Assembly (NCBI RefSeq): GCF_013376455.1 | Contig: NZ_CP045504.1 | Coordinates: 2,129,001 to 2,193,000, forward strand | DNA from: Desulfolutivibrio sulfodismutans DSM 3696 | GTDB lineage: Bacteria > Desulfobacterota > Desulfovibrionia > Desulfovibrionales > Desulfovibrionaceae | Direction of reading: 5' to 3' | DNA length: 64,000 nt | Shown here: piece by piece, positions 1 to 9,330 of the stretch | Layout: each line of letters opens with the position of its first letter | Numbering within the stretch: the first letter of the stretch is position 1 | Position numbers and translations under genes: made by a program | Notes under the pieces: generated by a model | What the model saw: the letters and a program-made list of their open reading frames with translations, nothing else | Told to the model about the DNA's origin: nothing | The model's database searches: none

Positions 1-13
1 TATTATTCTTCAT
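1..13 (-). CDS. Start of a minus-strand gene running off the left edge
   Basis: On the minus strand an ATG at 13-11 follows a strong Shine-Dalgarno sequence (AAGGAGGAG, positions about 24-32) at a normal distance. Only four codons (Met-Lys-Asn-Asn) lie inside the window, so no product can be named. The upstream DNA is AT-rich, as expected for a promoter region. The call rests only on the start codon and ribosome-binding site. Confidence 0.45.
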
Positions 14-466
14 GGACGAGTTCTCCTCCTTTTTTGCATTCTAGAAAAGATATTCACCTGTCGCAAAAGTACCAGCAATATTCATGAACAAGACATTTTC
101 CATCATTACTTCTGAAAAATGCCGCACATAATATGTATGCTTAAAACAATCACCGTGGAATCTTCGAAATGCGCCGTACGTTTTTATGCGCGTTGCCCCA
201 TACACCCCATATCAGGCAGCACACATCTTCCGGTTCGCCGCGAGCGGGTCCGGCACATTTTCAGCTAGCGGAAAAGCAACGGCGGCGCTGTCCGGGAAAA
301 CCCCTACATTGCACAATGGAATCAGGGCATACGTCGCAGAATCGGAAGGAGAAGTGTGGGAGGGGCGTTTCCGCCGGGGGGGTCCGGGGGGAATCATTCC
401 CCCCGGGCGGGGTACGGGGCGGCAGCCCCGATTGTCTTACGTCGGCTGGCGGGGCGGCAGCCCCGA
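14..466. other. Intergenic region: AT-rich left part, palindromic repeat on the right
   Basis: No gene could be supported here. Positions 14-165 are clearly AT-richer than the surroundings and probably hold the promoter of the gene leaving the left edge. Positions 166-375 are GC-rich without a credible start or ribosome-binding site. The right end, 376-466, is a dispersed palindromic repeat listed separately. Confidence 0.6.
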
Positions 467-467
467 T
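376..467 (-). repeat. Dispersed palindromic repeat, copy 1 (family A)
   Basis: Read on the minus strand it begins immediately after the stop codon of the metallophosphoesterase gene. It contains two copies of ATCGGGGCTGCCGCCCCG separated by about 15 bases, then a C/G palindrome centred on an AATCATT-like core. The same order is found at 2897-3032, and a shorter version at 24163-24268. A short GGCG-TTTC-CGCC hairpin lies just beyond, at 364-375. Confidence 0.85.
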
Positions 468-934
468 TACAGCGACACAAACTCCGTCGAAATCTTCCCG
501 GCGTCGAGCGTCACGATGGCCAGGCTGCCTTCGCGCAGGCTGCCGGGGTTGATGCACCGCGTCCTGCCGTACTGCGAGTCCTCGCGGGCGTGGGTGTGCC
601 CAAAAAAGATGATGTCGTAGTCCGGCCCGAAGGCCTCGTAGATGCGCCGCGACAGCCCGGCCTTGTAGCCCCAGCCGTGGCACACCGCCACGTTCAGGCC
701 GTCCAGTCCCAGGTCCAGCCGGGGCGGCAGGTCCACGGCCAGTTGGTAGTCGTCCATGTTGCCCTGGACGCAGTAAAAACAGGGATGTTGCAGAAAATAC
801 GACCAGGCCGAACGCCCGGTCATGTCGCCGCAGTGGATGACCGCGTCGGCCGCCGCCAGATGGCGCGCGAAGGCCTTCTCCAGCCAGTCCGTCGGGGCCG
901 AGAGGTGGGTGTCCGAGACCACGCCGATACGCAT
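467..934 (-). CDS. YfcE/MJ0936-type metallophosphoesterase
   Basis: A 155-residue single-domain calcineurin-like phosphoesterase. The metal-binding signature is complete and in order: SDTH (7-10), GD (36-37), GNMD (58-61), CHG (85-87) and GHTH (112-115). The length and spacing fit the small YfcE/MJ0936 phosphodiesterases, which use two divalent metals to cleave phosphodiester bonds; the natural substrate is unknown. The start at 934 was chosen because AAGGAG lies just upstream and the protein then begins directly with the first beta-strand. It is the last gene of a minus-strand run after argJ and the HD gene, five bases beyond the HD stop codon. It is followed at once by a palindromic repeat. 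Confidence 0.88.
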   Translation of the reverse strand: MRIGVVSDTHLSAPTDWLEKAFARHLAAADAVIHCGDMTGRSAWSYFLQHPCFYCVQGNMDDYQLAVDLPPRLDLGLDGLNVAVCHGWGYKAGLSRRIYEAFGPDYDIIFFGHTHAREDSQYGRTRCINPGSLREGSLAIVTLDAGKISTEFVSL

Positions 935-939
935 TCCGG

Positions 940-1674
940 CTACTCCTTGCCGTTTTTTTTGGTCCACCACATCCTGTCGGGGCCCTGAAACCACCAGTCG
1001 GTGTGGTCGGTCTCCATGACGCTCTTGGCCAGGGCCCTGGCCTCGTCGGTCTTTAAGCGCTCAAGCGAGCAATCGAGCCACTTGGCGGCGTAGCGGTTGC
1101 CCAGGTCCAGCTCTTCCTTGAGGTTGACGATGAGGTCGAGTTGGTCCGCGTCGTGGGCCAGCACGGATTCGGGCGTGGCTCGCGACTCCAGTTCATCCCA
1201 GGCGTCGAGGATGTTTTCGCGCAGCCCCGTGCCGGTCAGGGCGTCGGTCAGGGCGCGTTTGTCGTCGCAGGTGTTGTAGAGCTTGTTGACGTAGTTGAAG
1301 TCGCCGGTTCGCGCCTCGTGCAGGTCGTGGAACAGGCACAGGGCCATGGTCTTAAGCGGGTCCGCGCCGCCCATCCCGGCCAGCACATAGCCGATGACCG
1401 CCGTGCGGAAGCTGTGTTCGGCCACGTTCTCCGCGCCCGAGCCCAGAAACTGGTAGCCCGTGCGCGGGGTCTTGCGCAGCATGCCGACCTCGAACAAAAA
1501 ATCGGCCAGCCGCGTTAGCCGGTCGCGGCCGGTCATGTCGAAGGCGGCCTGCCCCCCGGTCCCGCCTGCGGCCTGAGCCTCGGTGTCGCCTGCGGCCTGT
1601 GCGTCAACCCCGTTTGCGGCCTGCGCCTCGCCCCCGCCTGCGGCCTGCGCCTCGGTGTCGCCGGGCTTTTTCAC
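940..1674 (-). CDS. HD-domain 5'-nucleotidase-like protein (YfbR/HDDC2 type) with N-terminal octapeptide repeats
   Basis: The core (from about residue 47) is an HD phosphohydrolase with H at AEHSF, the HD pair in LFHDLHEAR and a further Asp in HDADQLD. This is the pattern of the YfbR/HDDC2 family, which dephosphorylates deoxynucleoside monophosphates. The longest frame starts with GTG at 1674, overlapping the argJ stop as GTGA, which suggests translational coupling. The first 46 residues then contain five imperfect 8-residue repeats of the type DTEAQAAG, encoded by a 24-base minisatellite. An ATG at 1536 directly before the HD core is the alternative start and would leave the repeats untranslated; neither start has a convincing ribosome-binding site. 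Confidence 0.8.
   Translation of the reverse strand: MKKPGDTEAQAAGGGEAQAANGVDAQAAGDTEAQAAGGTGGQAAFDMTGRDRLTRLADFLFEVGMLRKTPRTGYQFLGSGAENVAEHSFRTAVIGYVLAGMGGADPLKTMALCLFHDLHEARTGDFNYVNKLYNTCDDKRALTDALTGTGLRENILDAWDELESRATPESVLAHDADQLDLIVNLKEELDLGNRYAAKWLDCSLERLKTDEARALAKSVMETDHTDWWFQGPDRMWWTKKNGKE
1540..1659 (-). repeat. 24-base minisatellite, five units
   Basis: Five imperfect 24-base units lie at 1540-1563, 1564-1587, 1588-1611, 1612-1635 and 1636-1659. Read on the minus strand they encode octapeptides such as DTEAQAAG, GGEAQAAN and GVDAQAAG. They lie between the argJ stop and the conserved part of the HD gene and keep the reading frame open. Confidence 0.85.
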
Positions 1675-2870
1675 GAGCGGTAGTCCGCGTTGATCTTCAC
1701 GTAGTCGTAGCTCAAATCCGAGGCCAAAAGCACATACCGGCCCGGGCCGTCGCCCAGTTCGATGTCCACGGGGATCTCGCCCCGGCGCATGTGCGGGGCC
1801 AAAAGCCCGTCCAGGTCGCCGCCCGCAGGCATGCCCCGGGTGAAGACCGGCACGCCGCCCACGGTCACGCTGACCCGGGAGGGCTCGAAGATCGCGCCGC
1901 TTCTGCCGATGGCGCAGACGATGCGGCCCCAGTTGGCGTCCTCGCCGAACATGGCCGTCTTGACCAACGGCGAGTTGCCCACGGCCCGGGCCGCCAGCTC
2001 GGCCTGAGCGTTGTCCGCCGCTCCCTTGACCTTGATGCGGATGATCTTGGTGCCGCCCTCGGCGTCCTGCACGATCATGTAGGCCAAGGCCTGGCAGACC
2101 TCCATCATCACCGCCAAAAGCTCCTGGCGGCCCTCGGCGGAGTCGATGGTGACCTTCGAAGCCCCGTTGGACAGGGCCAACACGCAGTCGTTGGTGCTGG
2201 TGTCGCCGTCCACGGTCACGGAATTGAAGCTCGCATCGGCGCAGGCCGCCACGGCCTCATGCCACCACAGCGACCCCACGTCGGCGTCGCACAGAAGTAC
2301 GCCGATCATGGTGGCCATGTTCGGGGCGATCATGCCCGAGCCCTTGGCCATGCCCAAAACCCGCACCTCGCCCGAGGGCGTGGAAAGCGAACTCCAGGCC
2401 AGCTTGGGGAAGGTGTCCGTGGTCATGATGGCCCGGGCCGCCCGGCATGGTCCAATCTGCCCCAGACCGTCCAGAAGATCCGGCACGGCCGCCTTCCACT
2501 TGTCCAGATCCATGCGCGGCCCGATGACGCCCGTCGAGGCCGGAAGCACCTCGCGCGGCGCAATGCCCAGCCCCTCGGCCACAAGCTTCAAGGTCTGGCG
2601 GCAGTCCTCGATGCCCTCGTCTCCGGTGCAGGCGTTGGCCTGCCCGGCGTTGACCAGGATGGCCCGGGCCCGGCCGCCGGTCTTGGCCATATTGGCGCGG
2701 GCCACGGTGACCGGCGCGGCCTGGAAGGCGTTTTGGGTGAACACCCCGGCAGCCGAGGCCTCGGTCTCGCTGACGATGAGCATCAGATCGTCGCGGCCGG
2801 AATACTTGAATCCCGCGCCGACCGCGGCGAAGGAAAATCCCTTGGGAACAGGTACGATGTCGGAAGCCAT
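1671..2870 (-). CDS. argJ: Bifunctional ornithine acetyltransferase / N-acetylglutamate synthase
   Basis: ArgJ moves the acetyl group from N-acetylornithine to glutamate and can also acetylate glutamate from acetyl-CoA, giving a cyclic arginine pathway in the cytoplasm. The 399-residue length is normal. The autoprocessing site is visible as NMATM with Thr187, which becomes the N-terminal nucleophile of the beta chain. The GSGMIAPNM stretch before it and the VNAGQANACTG stretch near residue 75 are typical of the family. The start at 2870 has AAGGAC upstream and gives the usual N-terminus; the open frame continues further upstream without family similarity. It is the first gene of a minus-strand unit with the HD and phosphoesterase genes. 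Confidence 0.95.
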   Translation of the reverse strand: MASDIVPVPKGFSFAAVGAGFKYSGRDDLMLIVSETEASAAGVFTQNAFQAAPVTVARANMAKTGGRARAILVNAGQANACTGDEGIEDCRQTLKLVAEGLGIAPREVLPASTGVIGPRMDLDKWKAAVPDLLDGLGQIGPCRAARAIMTTDTFPKLAWSSLSTPSGEVRVLGMAKGSGMIAPNMATMIGVLLCDADVGSLWWHEAVAACADASFNSVTVDGDTSTNDCVLALSNGASKVTIDSAEGRQELLAVMMEVCQALAYMIVQDAEGGTKIIRIKVKGAADNAQAELAARAVGNSPLVKTAMFGEDANWGRIVCAIGRSGAIFEPSRVSVTVGGVPVFTRGMPAGGDLDGLLAPHMRRGEIPVDIELGDGPGRYVLLASDLSYDYVKINADYRS

Positions 2871-3231
2871 GGCGTGTCCTTGTGTGCGATGAAGTGATCG
2901 GGGCTGCCGCCCCGCCTGCGGCGTGACCAATCGGGGCTGCCGCCCCGTACCCCGCCCGGGGGGAATCATTCCCCCCGGACCCCCCGTCGCCGGGCGCTCC
3001 CGCCGACGCGTTGCGTCGGCGGGAGCGCCCGGAAGACGGACGGCGGGATGAAAGAGACGTGGAGAAGATATATATGAGTTTGTTGCGGCAGGCCAGAGGG
3101 GGGAGAGGGAACACCCGGAAACGCCGGGGTTGGGAAGGGGAGAGAAGAACGAGTGGAGCGGAAGAGTGATGACCGGAGTCGTCAGGGCAAAGAGGCTTGA
3201 CACCCGGGACGCGGCGGACCAGAAGGCGGGC
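2871..3231. other. Intergenic region between divergent genes
   Basis: It separates argJ (minus) from the TPR gene (plus). It contains palindromic repeat copy 2 (2897-3032), followed by about 200 bases that must hold the promoter of the TPR gene. No clear sigma-70 boxes could be picked, and no gene is supported. Confidence 0.6.
2897..3032 (+). repeat. Dispersed palindromic repeat, copy 2 (family A), with a 20-bp perfect hairpin
   Basis: Two copies of ATCGGGGCTGCCGCCCCG about 15 bases apart are followed by the C/G palindrome with an AATCATT core, as in copy 1. The element ends in a perfect 20-bp inverted repeat (2990-3009 and 3013-3032) with a GTT triloop. The stem sequence differs completely from the hairpin of the copy at 24163-24268. 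The copy lies between divergent promoters, so here it cannot be a simple terminator. Confidence 0.85.
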
Positions 3232-4233
3232 ATGGAACGCATGATGCGGATGTTGCTGACAGCCATGCTGGTCTTCGGGATGGCCGGGATGGCCGGGCCC
3301 TTTGCAGCCGGGGCGGCCAGCCTTGAAGACGAGCTTTTTTTCGCCGCCGACGCCTATTATCGCGGCCTGGACGCCCGGGCCATCGGCGGCTTCGAGGATG
3401 TCCTGAAAAAAGACCCGGCCAACGACTATGCCCTGGCCCGGCTGGGCGTGCTGTTGGCGGAAAAAGGCGACCTGGACGCCGCCACGCAACGCTTTCAAAA
3501 TGCCCTGGCCGTGGACCCGGAAAACCTGTTCGCCCTCAAATGGCTGGGCATCCTGGCCCTGCGCCGGGGTGACCAGGACCAAGCGGCCCGCCGCTTCCAG
3601 GCCATGCTCGACGCCGATCCGGGCAACGCCCAGGCCACAGCCTGGCAAGGCGTGGCCCTGATGCTCGAAGGCGACCCTGTCGCCGCCGTGGAGCGGTTTG
3701 CGGCAGCCTCGGCCGCCGACGCGGATGACCCCGGCCTGCATTATCTGCTGTCCCTGGCCTATGCCTCCCTGGGGCTGCCGGAAAACGCCCGCCTGGAACT
3801 GGAAACGACCCTGGAGCTTAGGCCCACGGACGTCCCGGCCCTGACCCGGCTAGGCACGCTGTTCTACCGCCAGGGACAGCGCGATCTGGCCGAGGCCTCC
3901 TGGCGGCAGGCCATGACCGTGGAACCGGGGTATGTCGAGGCCCGGTTCTGCCTGTCCCGCAGTCTGGCCGACGCAGCCCTGGCGGCCCAGGCCGAGGGCA
4001 ACGAGGCCAAGGCCGGACGGCTGTGGATGCTGGCCCTGGAGGCGGACCCCGCCAACGGCGAGGCCCTGGCGGCGCAAAACGCCGCCTCCCAGGAAGCGCG
4101 GCCGACCCCAGACGCGCAACGGCCAAACGACAAGGCCCAGGCCCCCCGAGCCGCCGAAGCCGCCTCTCAGAAGACCCGGACGGACACCGGCGTGTCCCAC
4201 TCCTCCGAGAAAACCGCGAACAACAAGAAATGA
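3232..4233 (+). CDS. Secreted TPR-repeat protein
   Basis: A 333-residue protein with a cleavable signal peptide (MLLTAMLVFGMAGMAG, ending around AGAAS). About six tetratricopeptide repeats follow, recognisable by phrases such as DPANDYALARLGVLLAEKG, DPENLFALKWLGILALRRG and DPGNAQATAWQGVALMLEG. The last 50 residues are polar and probably disordered (PTPDAQRPNDKAQAP region). TPR arrays mediate protein-protein contacts, so an assembly role in the periplasm is plausible, but no partner is evident. The ATG at 3232 has AAGGCGGG upstream and sits right before the signal peptide; an ATG at 3241 is a close alternative. Confidence 0.8.
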   Translation: MERMMRMLLTAMLVFGMAGMAGPFAAGAASLEDELFFAADAYYRGLDARAIGGFEDVLKKDPANDYALARLGVLLAEKGDLDAATQRFQNALAVDPENLFALKWLGILALRRGDQDQAARRFQAMLDADPGNAQATAWQGVALMLEGDPVAAVERFAAASAADADDPGLHYLLSLAYASLGLPENARLELETTLELRPTDVPALTRLGTLFYRQGQRDLAEASWRQAMTVEPGYVEARFCLSRSLADAALAAQAEGNEAKAGRLWMLALEADPANGEALAAQNAASQEARPTPDAQRPNDKAQAPRAAEAASQKTRTDTGVSHSSEKTANNKK

Positions 4234-4343
4234 ACTAGGAAATCAGCATATTGCGCAGGTATTGACGGACGCCGCCGTTTGCTACAATGTGCCCGCCAGA
4301 CGGCGGTTCGCGCCAATTCCCGCCTTGCCAAGGACGGTTTTTC

Positions 4344-4634
4344 ATGAAGCACCCTCTTTCCCGCCTCGTAGCCCTCGTCGGCCTGACCCTGTGTCCGGCC
4401 CTGGCCCAAGCCGCAGACTCCGGTTGCCCCATCTGCGACTGCAACACCCAGTCCACCCGCTGCATCCTGGGGTGCCAGAGCACCCCCGATTTCATCCGAC
4501 GCCAGCAATGCCAGATATCCTGCGACAAGAACTTTTCGCTTTGCCTCGATGCGGCCTACAAGGCCATCAGCGCCGCCGAGGAACAAAACAACGTGCAGAC
4601 CACCGCCGTCACCACCACGACCGTCACCCGTTGA
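4344..4634 (+). CDS. Small Cys-rich secreted protein, unknown function
   Basis: A 96-residue protein with a signal peptide ending at AQA-A. The mature part has eight cysteines in about 40 residues (CPICDC, RCILGC, QCQISC, SLC), arranged in close pairs that suggest disulfides or metal binding in the periplasm. The C-terminus is a Thr/Val-rich tail (TTAVTTTTVTR). The start at 4344 follows AAGGA at a good distance. I do not recognise the family. It lies 110 bases after the TPR gene on the same strand. Confidence 0.7.
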   Translation: MKHPLSRLVALVGLTLCPALAQAADSGCPICDCNTQSTRCILGCQSTPDFIRRQQCQISCDKNFSLCLDAAYKAISAAEEQNNVQTTAVTTTTVTR

Positions 4635-4998
4635 GCTGATTCGATATCCCCCCCTTTTCCAGGCCGCCCCGCACGGGCCCGGCCCGACGGTTCCTTTTGG
4701 CGCGTGCCTTCGCCGAAGAAAGAGCCCTCCCGGGCGCGGCCCGTTGGGCCATGCGGCCGCGCAAGCGCCGCCGGAGAGAGGCCGCCCCGCGCAGGCGCGC
4801 CCCAACGCTGCAATGCGTGGTCGGCGACGACCTGCTCACCGGCCGCCCCGCAGGGGCACGGCCCGATGGTCCATGCGGCCCATCAAGCGCCGACGACGAG
4901 CGACTGCCCGGCACGGGTCGTCCCGACCCCCTGCCCCCGCCCCAGGCCCACGCCGGTGATGCCCCCCGCGCCTTTCCCGAAACGCCGCACGCACAAAT

Positions 4999-5063
4999 GC
5001 GAAACGGCTCCTGGGAGCCACCCGGGAGCCGTTTCGCTTTGAAATTTCTTTCAGAGGAAGGAT
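4999..5063. repeat. Duplicated hairpin block, copy 1
   Basis: A 65-base block repeated at 5478-5542 with one mismatch. It starts with a 17-bp inverted repeat (4999-5015 and 5021-5037) around AGCCA. The single difference, T at 5012, gives a G-U pair in RNA, so the fold is kept. A conserved tail TTTGAAATTTCTTTCAGAGG follows. Confidence 0.85.
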
Positions 5064-5477
5064 GACTTCTTCTTAGCAGGGATCATGCCAACACCCAAGA
5101 AAGACCTTGTTTTATATTTTTATCCTGAAATACCAGCATAGTAGCAAACGCTGCCGACGCCCACGCCGTCCGGCAGCCCCGGGAACTGCCCCGAAAGGGT
5201 AAAAATTTTTGTATTCCGGGTTTCCGCCCTCGCCCAAAGGCGGGGACGGGACATCGCGCCGGAGGCGCTTGCCTCGGACCGCCGTCCCCGCCCCCCCCCG
5301 CCCTGCGAAGCCGGGGCGCATGGCGACAGGCCCATCGGGCGATCAAACGCCCCGGCCCGGAACCGGGCAGCGGCCATCGGCAGGGCGAGAGCCTGCCCTG
5401 GCAGGCCTTTCCGGGCAACGGCCCCCATGAGCGGCCACGCGGCAGGGCAGGAACCGGCCCCGGCTTTCCGCCACAAA

Positions 5478-5542
5478 GCGAAACGGCTCCCGGGAGCCAC
5501 CCGGGAGCCGTTTCGCTTTGAAATTTCTTTCAGAGGAAGGAT
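5478..5542. repeat. Duplicated hairpin block, copy 2
   Basis: The second copy of the 65-base block. The stem here is a perfect 17-bp inverted repeat (5478-5494 and 5500-5516) with loop AGCCA, followed by the same tail. Looser similarity continues downstream for about 80 bases (TGCCAAC, AATACCA and AGCATA elements). Confidence 0.85.
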
Positions 5543-5749
5543 AAGAGGTGAAAAGCAGATATCGTGCCAACCCCTGAAATTCCACCCCATCTCAATTAAA
5601 ATACCATTAATTCAGCATATTACGCTTCAACCCGACCGTTTTGGCCGATCCGTTGCCCCATCCAGGCCCCCGGGCGGTAAAAAAATTTGGCCCAAAGCCG
5701 GGGGTGTCCGGGCCAAGTACAGATTCTTGTACACCCGCAGGCCCAGGAC

Positions 5750-5917
5750 TCAATTCCGGTGGTCATCCTGCATCCAACGCAGCAGATCATCCTGCCGGGC
5801 CTGACGCTTGGGGTCGAAGCGGTCAGTGGACTGGGAGGGAACGCAGCCAATGCTCAGGGCGGCCAAGGCCAGGACAAGCACGGCGGCCGTCACCCGGGAG
5901 AAGAGACCTTTTTTCAT
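5750..5917 (-). CDS. Small lipoprotein, unknown function
   Basis: A 55-residue protein starting MKKGLFSRV with a hydrophobic stretch and a lipobox LSIGC, so it should be lipidated at that Cys and anchored in a membrane. The mature part is only about 30 residues, charged (RFDPKRQARQDD) and without further features. The start at 5917 has AGGCAGG upstream. Tiny lipoproteins of this kind are common and usually unnamed. Confidence 0.55.
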   Translation of the reverse strand: MKKGLFSRVTAAVLVLALAALSIGCVPSQSTDRFDPKRQARQDDLLRWMQDDHRN

Positions 5918-6298
5918 ATGCAACCTGCCTTTCTTTTTTTCCAACTCCTATCCCAGTTCGCCGCACAGCGCCACCATCCGCTGATGTCCCCCCGTCCCCA
6001 TGCCCCAGGCCGTGTTCCCCGCACGGCTGGCGGCGCGCTCCCGTTGTTTGTCGCCGACCATCGCGTCCCGCCATATTTCCGCGCGCCTGGGGGCATGATC
6101 CGTCCGTAGCCGTCGTGTCTGGTGACGGTATTTGCCCAAATGCGTGCCGTTTGTGAACCCGGTGCACATCATCCGCCTCAGGACTGCAAAAATATGCACA
6201 CAATCCCGGGATGTTGGCACCCTGGCAAAAGATTTGCTAGGAACATCGCAACATGGCGCCCGGCCCGCAACCGGCGTGCGCCACGAAAGGAGAACTTC
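5918..6298. other. Intergenic region between divergent small-protein genes
   Basis: It separates the small lipoprotein gene (minus) from the Pro/Tyr-rich protein gene (plus). The only clear signal is a sigma-54-like promoter at 6223-6238 directed at the plus-strand gene. No gene is supported. Confidence 0.6.
6223..6238 (+). promoter_or_regulatory. Sigma-54-like promoter
   Basis: TGGCAAAAGATTTGCT fits the -24/-12 consensus TGGCAC-N5-TTGCW, with GG and GC spaced correctly and one mismatch in the -24 box. Transcription would start near 6249, about 50 bases before the ATG at 6299. The bases after the -12 box (GCTAGGAA) are the same as in the candidate at 29244-29259. Confidence 0.65.
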
Positions 6299-6595
6299 AT
6301 GAAACCATTCGCTTTGGCGCTTGTATGTTTTGCAATGATCACGGCCATGATGGTCGGCGCGGGCGAGGCCCAGGCCAGAGGGCCCTGCCCGCCGGGATAT
6401 TTCTGGGACGGTCCCTATGGATGCATGCCCTACGCCCCGCCGCCCCCGCCGCCGGCCTATTATCCCTATTACCCTCCGGCCTGCCCGCCGGGAACCTTTT
6501 GGAGCTACGGCGCCTGCCGCACCGTGGTAGCCCCGCCGCCCCCGCCGCCCAGGTACGGCATCACCATCGACGTGCCGCCCATCATCATCCGCTAG
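6299..6595 (+). CDS. Secreted Pro/Tyr-rich small protein
   Basis: A 98-residue protein with a signal peptide ending at AQA-R. The mature part contains two similar Cys-containing blocks (CPPGYFWDGPYGC and CPPGTFWSYGAC), each followed by a poly-proline run (PPPPPP), and ends in a hydrophobic PPIIIR. GAAAGGAG lies just before the ATG. Poly-Pro/Tyr and paired Cys suggest an extended surface or periplasmic protein, but no function is known to me. A sigma-54-like promoter lies upstream and a terminator directly follows. Confidence 0.72.
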   Translation: MKPFALALVCFAMITAMMVGAGEAQARGPCPPGYFWDGPYGCMPYAPPPPPPAYYPYYPPACPPGTFWSYGACRTVVAPPPPPPRYGITIDVPPIIIR

Positions 6596-6617
6596 TCCCG
6601 CCCCGCTGAAACGACCA

Positions 6618-6659
6618 AACGCCCGCCCCGGAAGCTGTCCGGGACGGGCGTTCGTTTTT
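6618..6659. terminator. Rho-independent terminator
   Basis: A 15-bp stem with one mismatch (6618-6632 and 6638-6652) is followed by CGTTTTT on the plus strand. It ends the plus-strand gene at 6595 and lies just beyond the stop codon of secA, so it may serve both converging genes. Confidence 0.8.
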
Positions 6660-6678
6660 CGCCATGGCGCGGCCGGAG

Positions 6679-9192
<2,514 letters not shown>

Positions 9193-9330
9193 GGAAATCT
9201 CCTTGGCGCCTCTGGGAAGCCGCAGGAGGCGGCGTGCTGGTCGGGAGCGGGCATGGCCGCTTCGAGGCTGTGTTGTCGGGTGAACGCCGCGCGCCTGCCG
9301 GGCGGGCTCTGTTTCGTCGGGCGAACGATG

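Larger units (their letters stand above)
4635..5749. other. 1.1-kb gene-free region with duplicated hairpins
   Basis: No open frame here has a ribosome-binding site, family similarity or a sensible composition. The open frames are Arg/Pro/Gly-rich products of GC-rich noncoding DNA. The region contains a 33-base repeat (4738-4770 and 4860-4892, 28 of 33 matching) and a longer duplicated block headed by a hairpin (4999-5063 and 5478-5542). Each hairpin block is followed by about 80-100 bases of AT-rich DNA with weaker similarity, for example the AATACCA...AGCATA stretch near 5130 and near 5600. A noncoding RNA or mobile-repeat origin is possible. Confidence 0.6.

Noticed and set aside
1599-2897. 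A 432-codon plus-strand open frame opposite argJ
   Set aside because: argJ on the minus strand has the ATM processing motif and full-length similarity; this frame is its complement.
4549-5065. Several overlapping open frames in the gene-free region
   Set aside because: They are Arg/Pro-rich, lack ribosome-binding sites, and cross the hairpin repeats.
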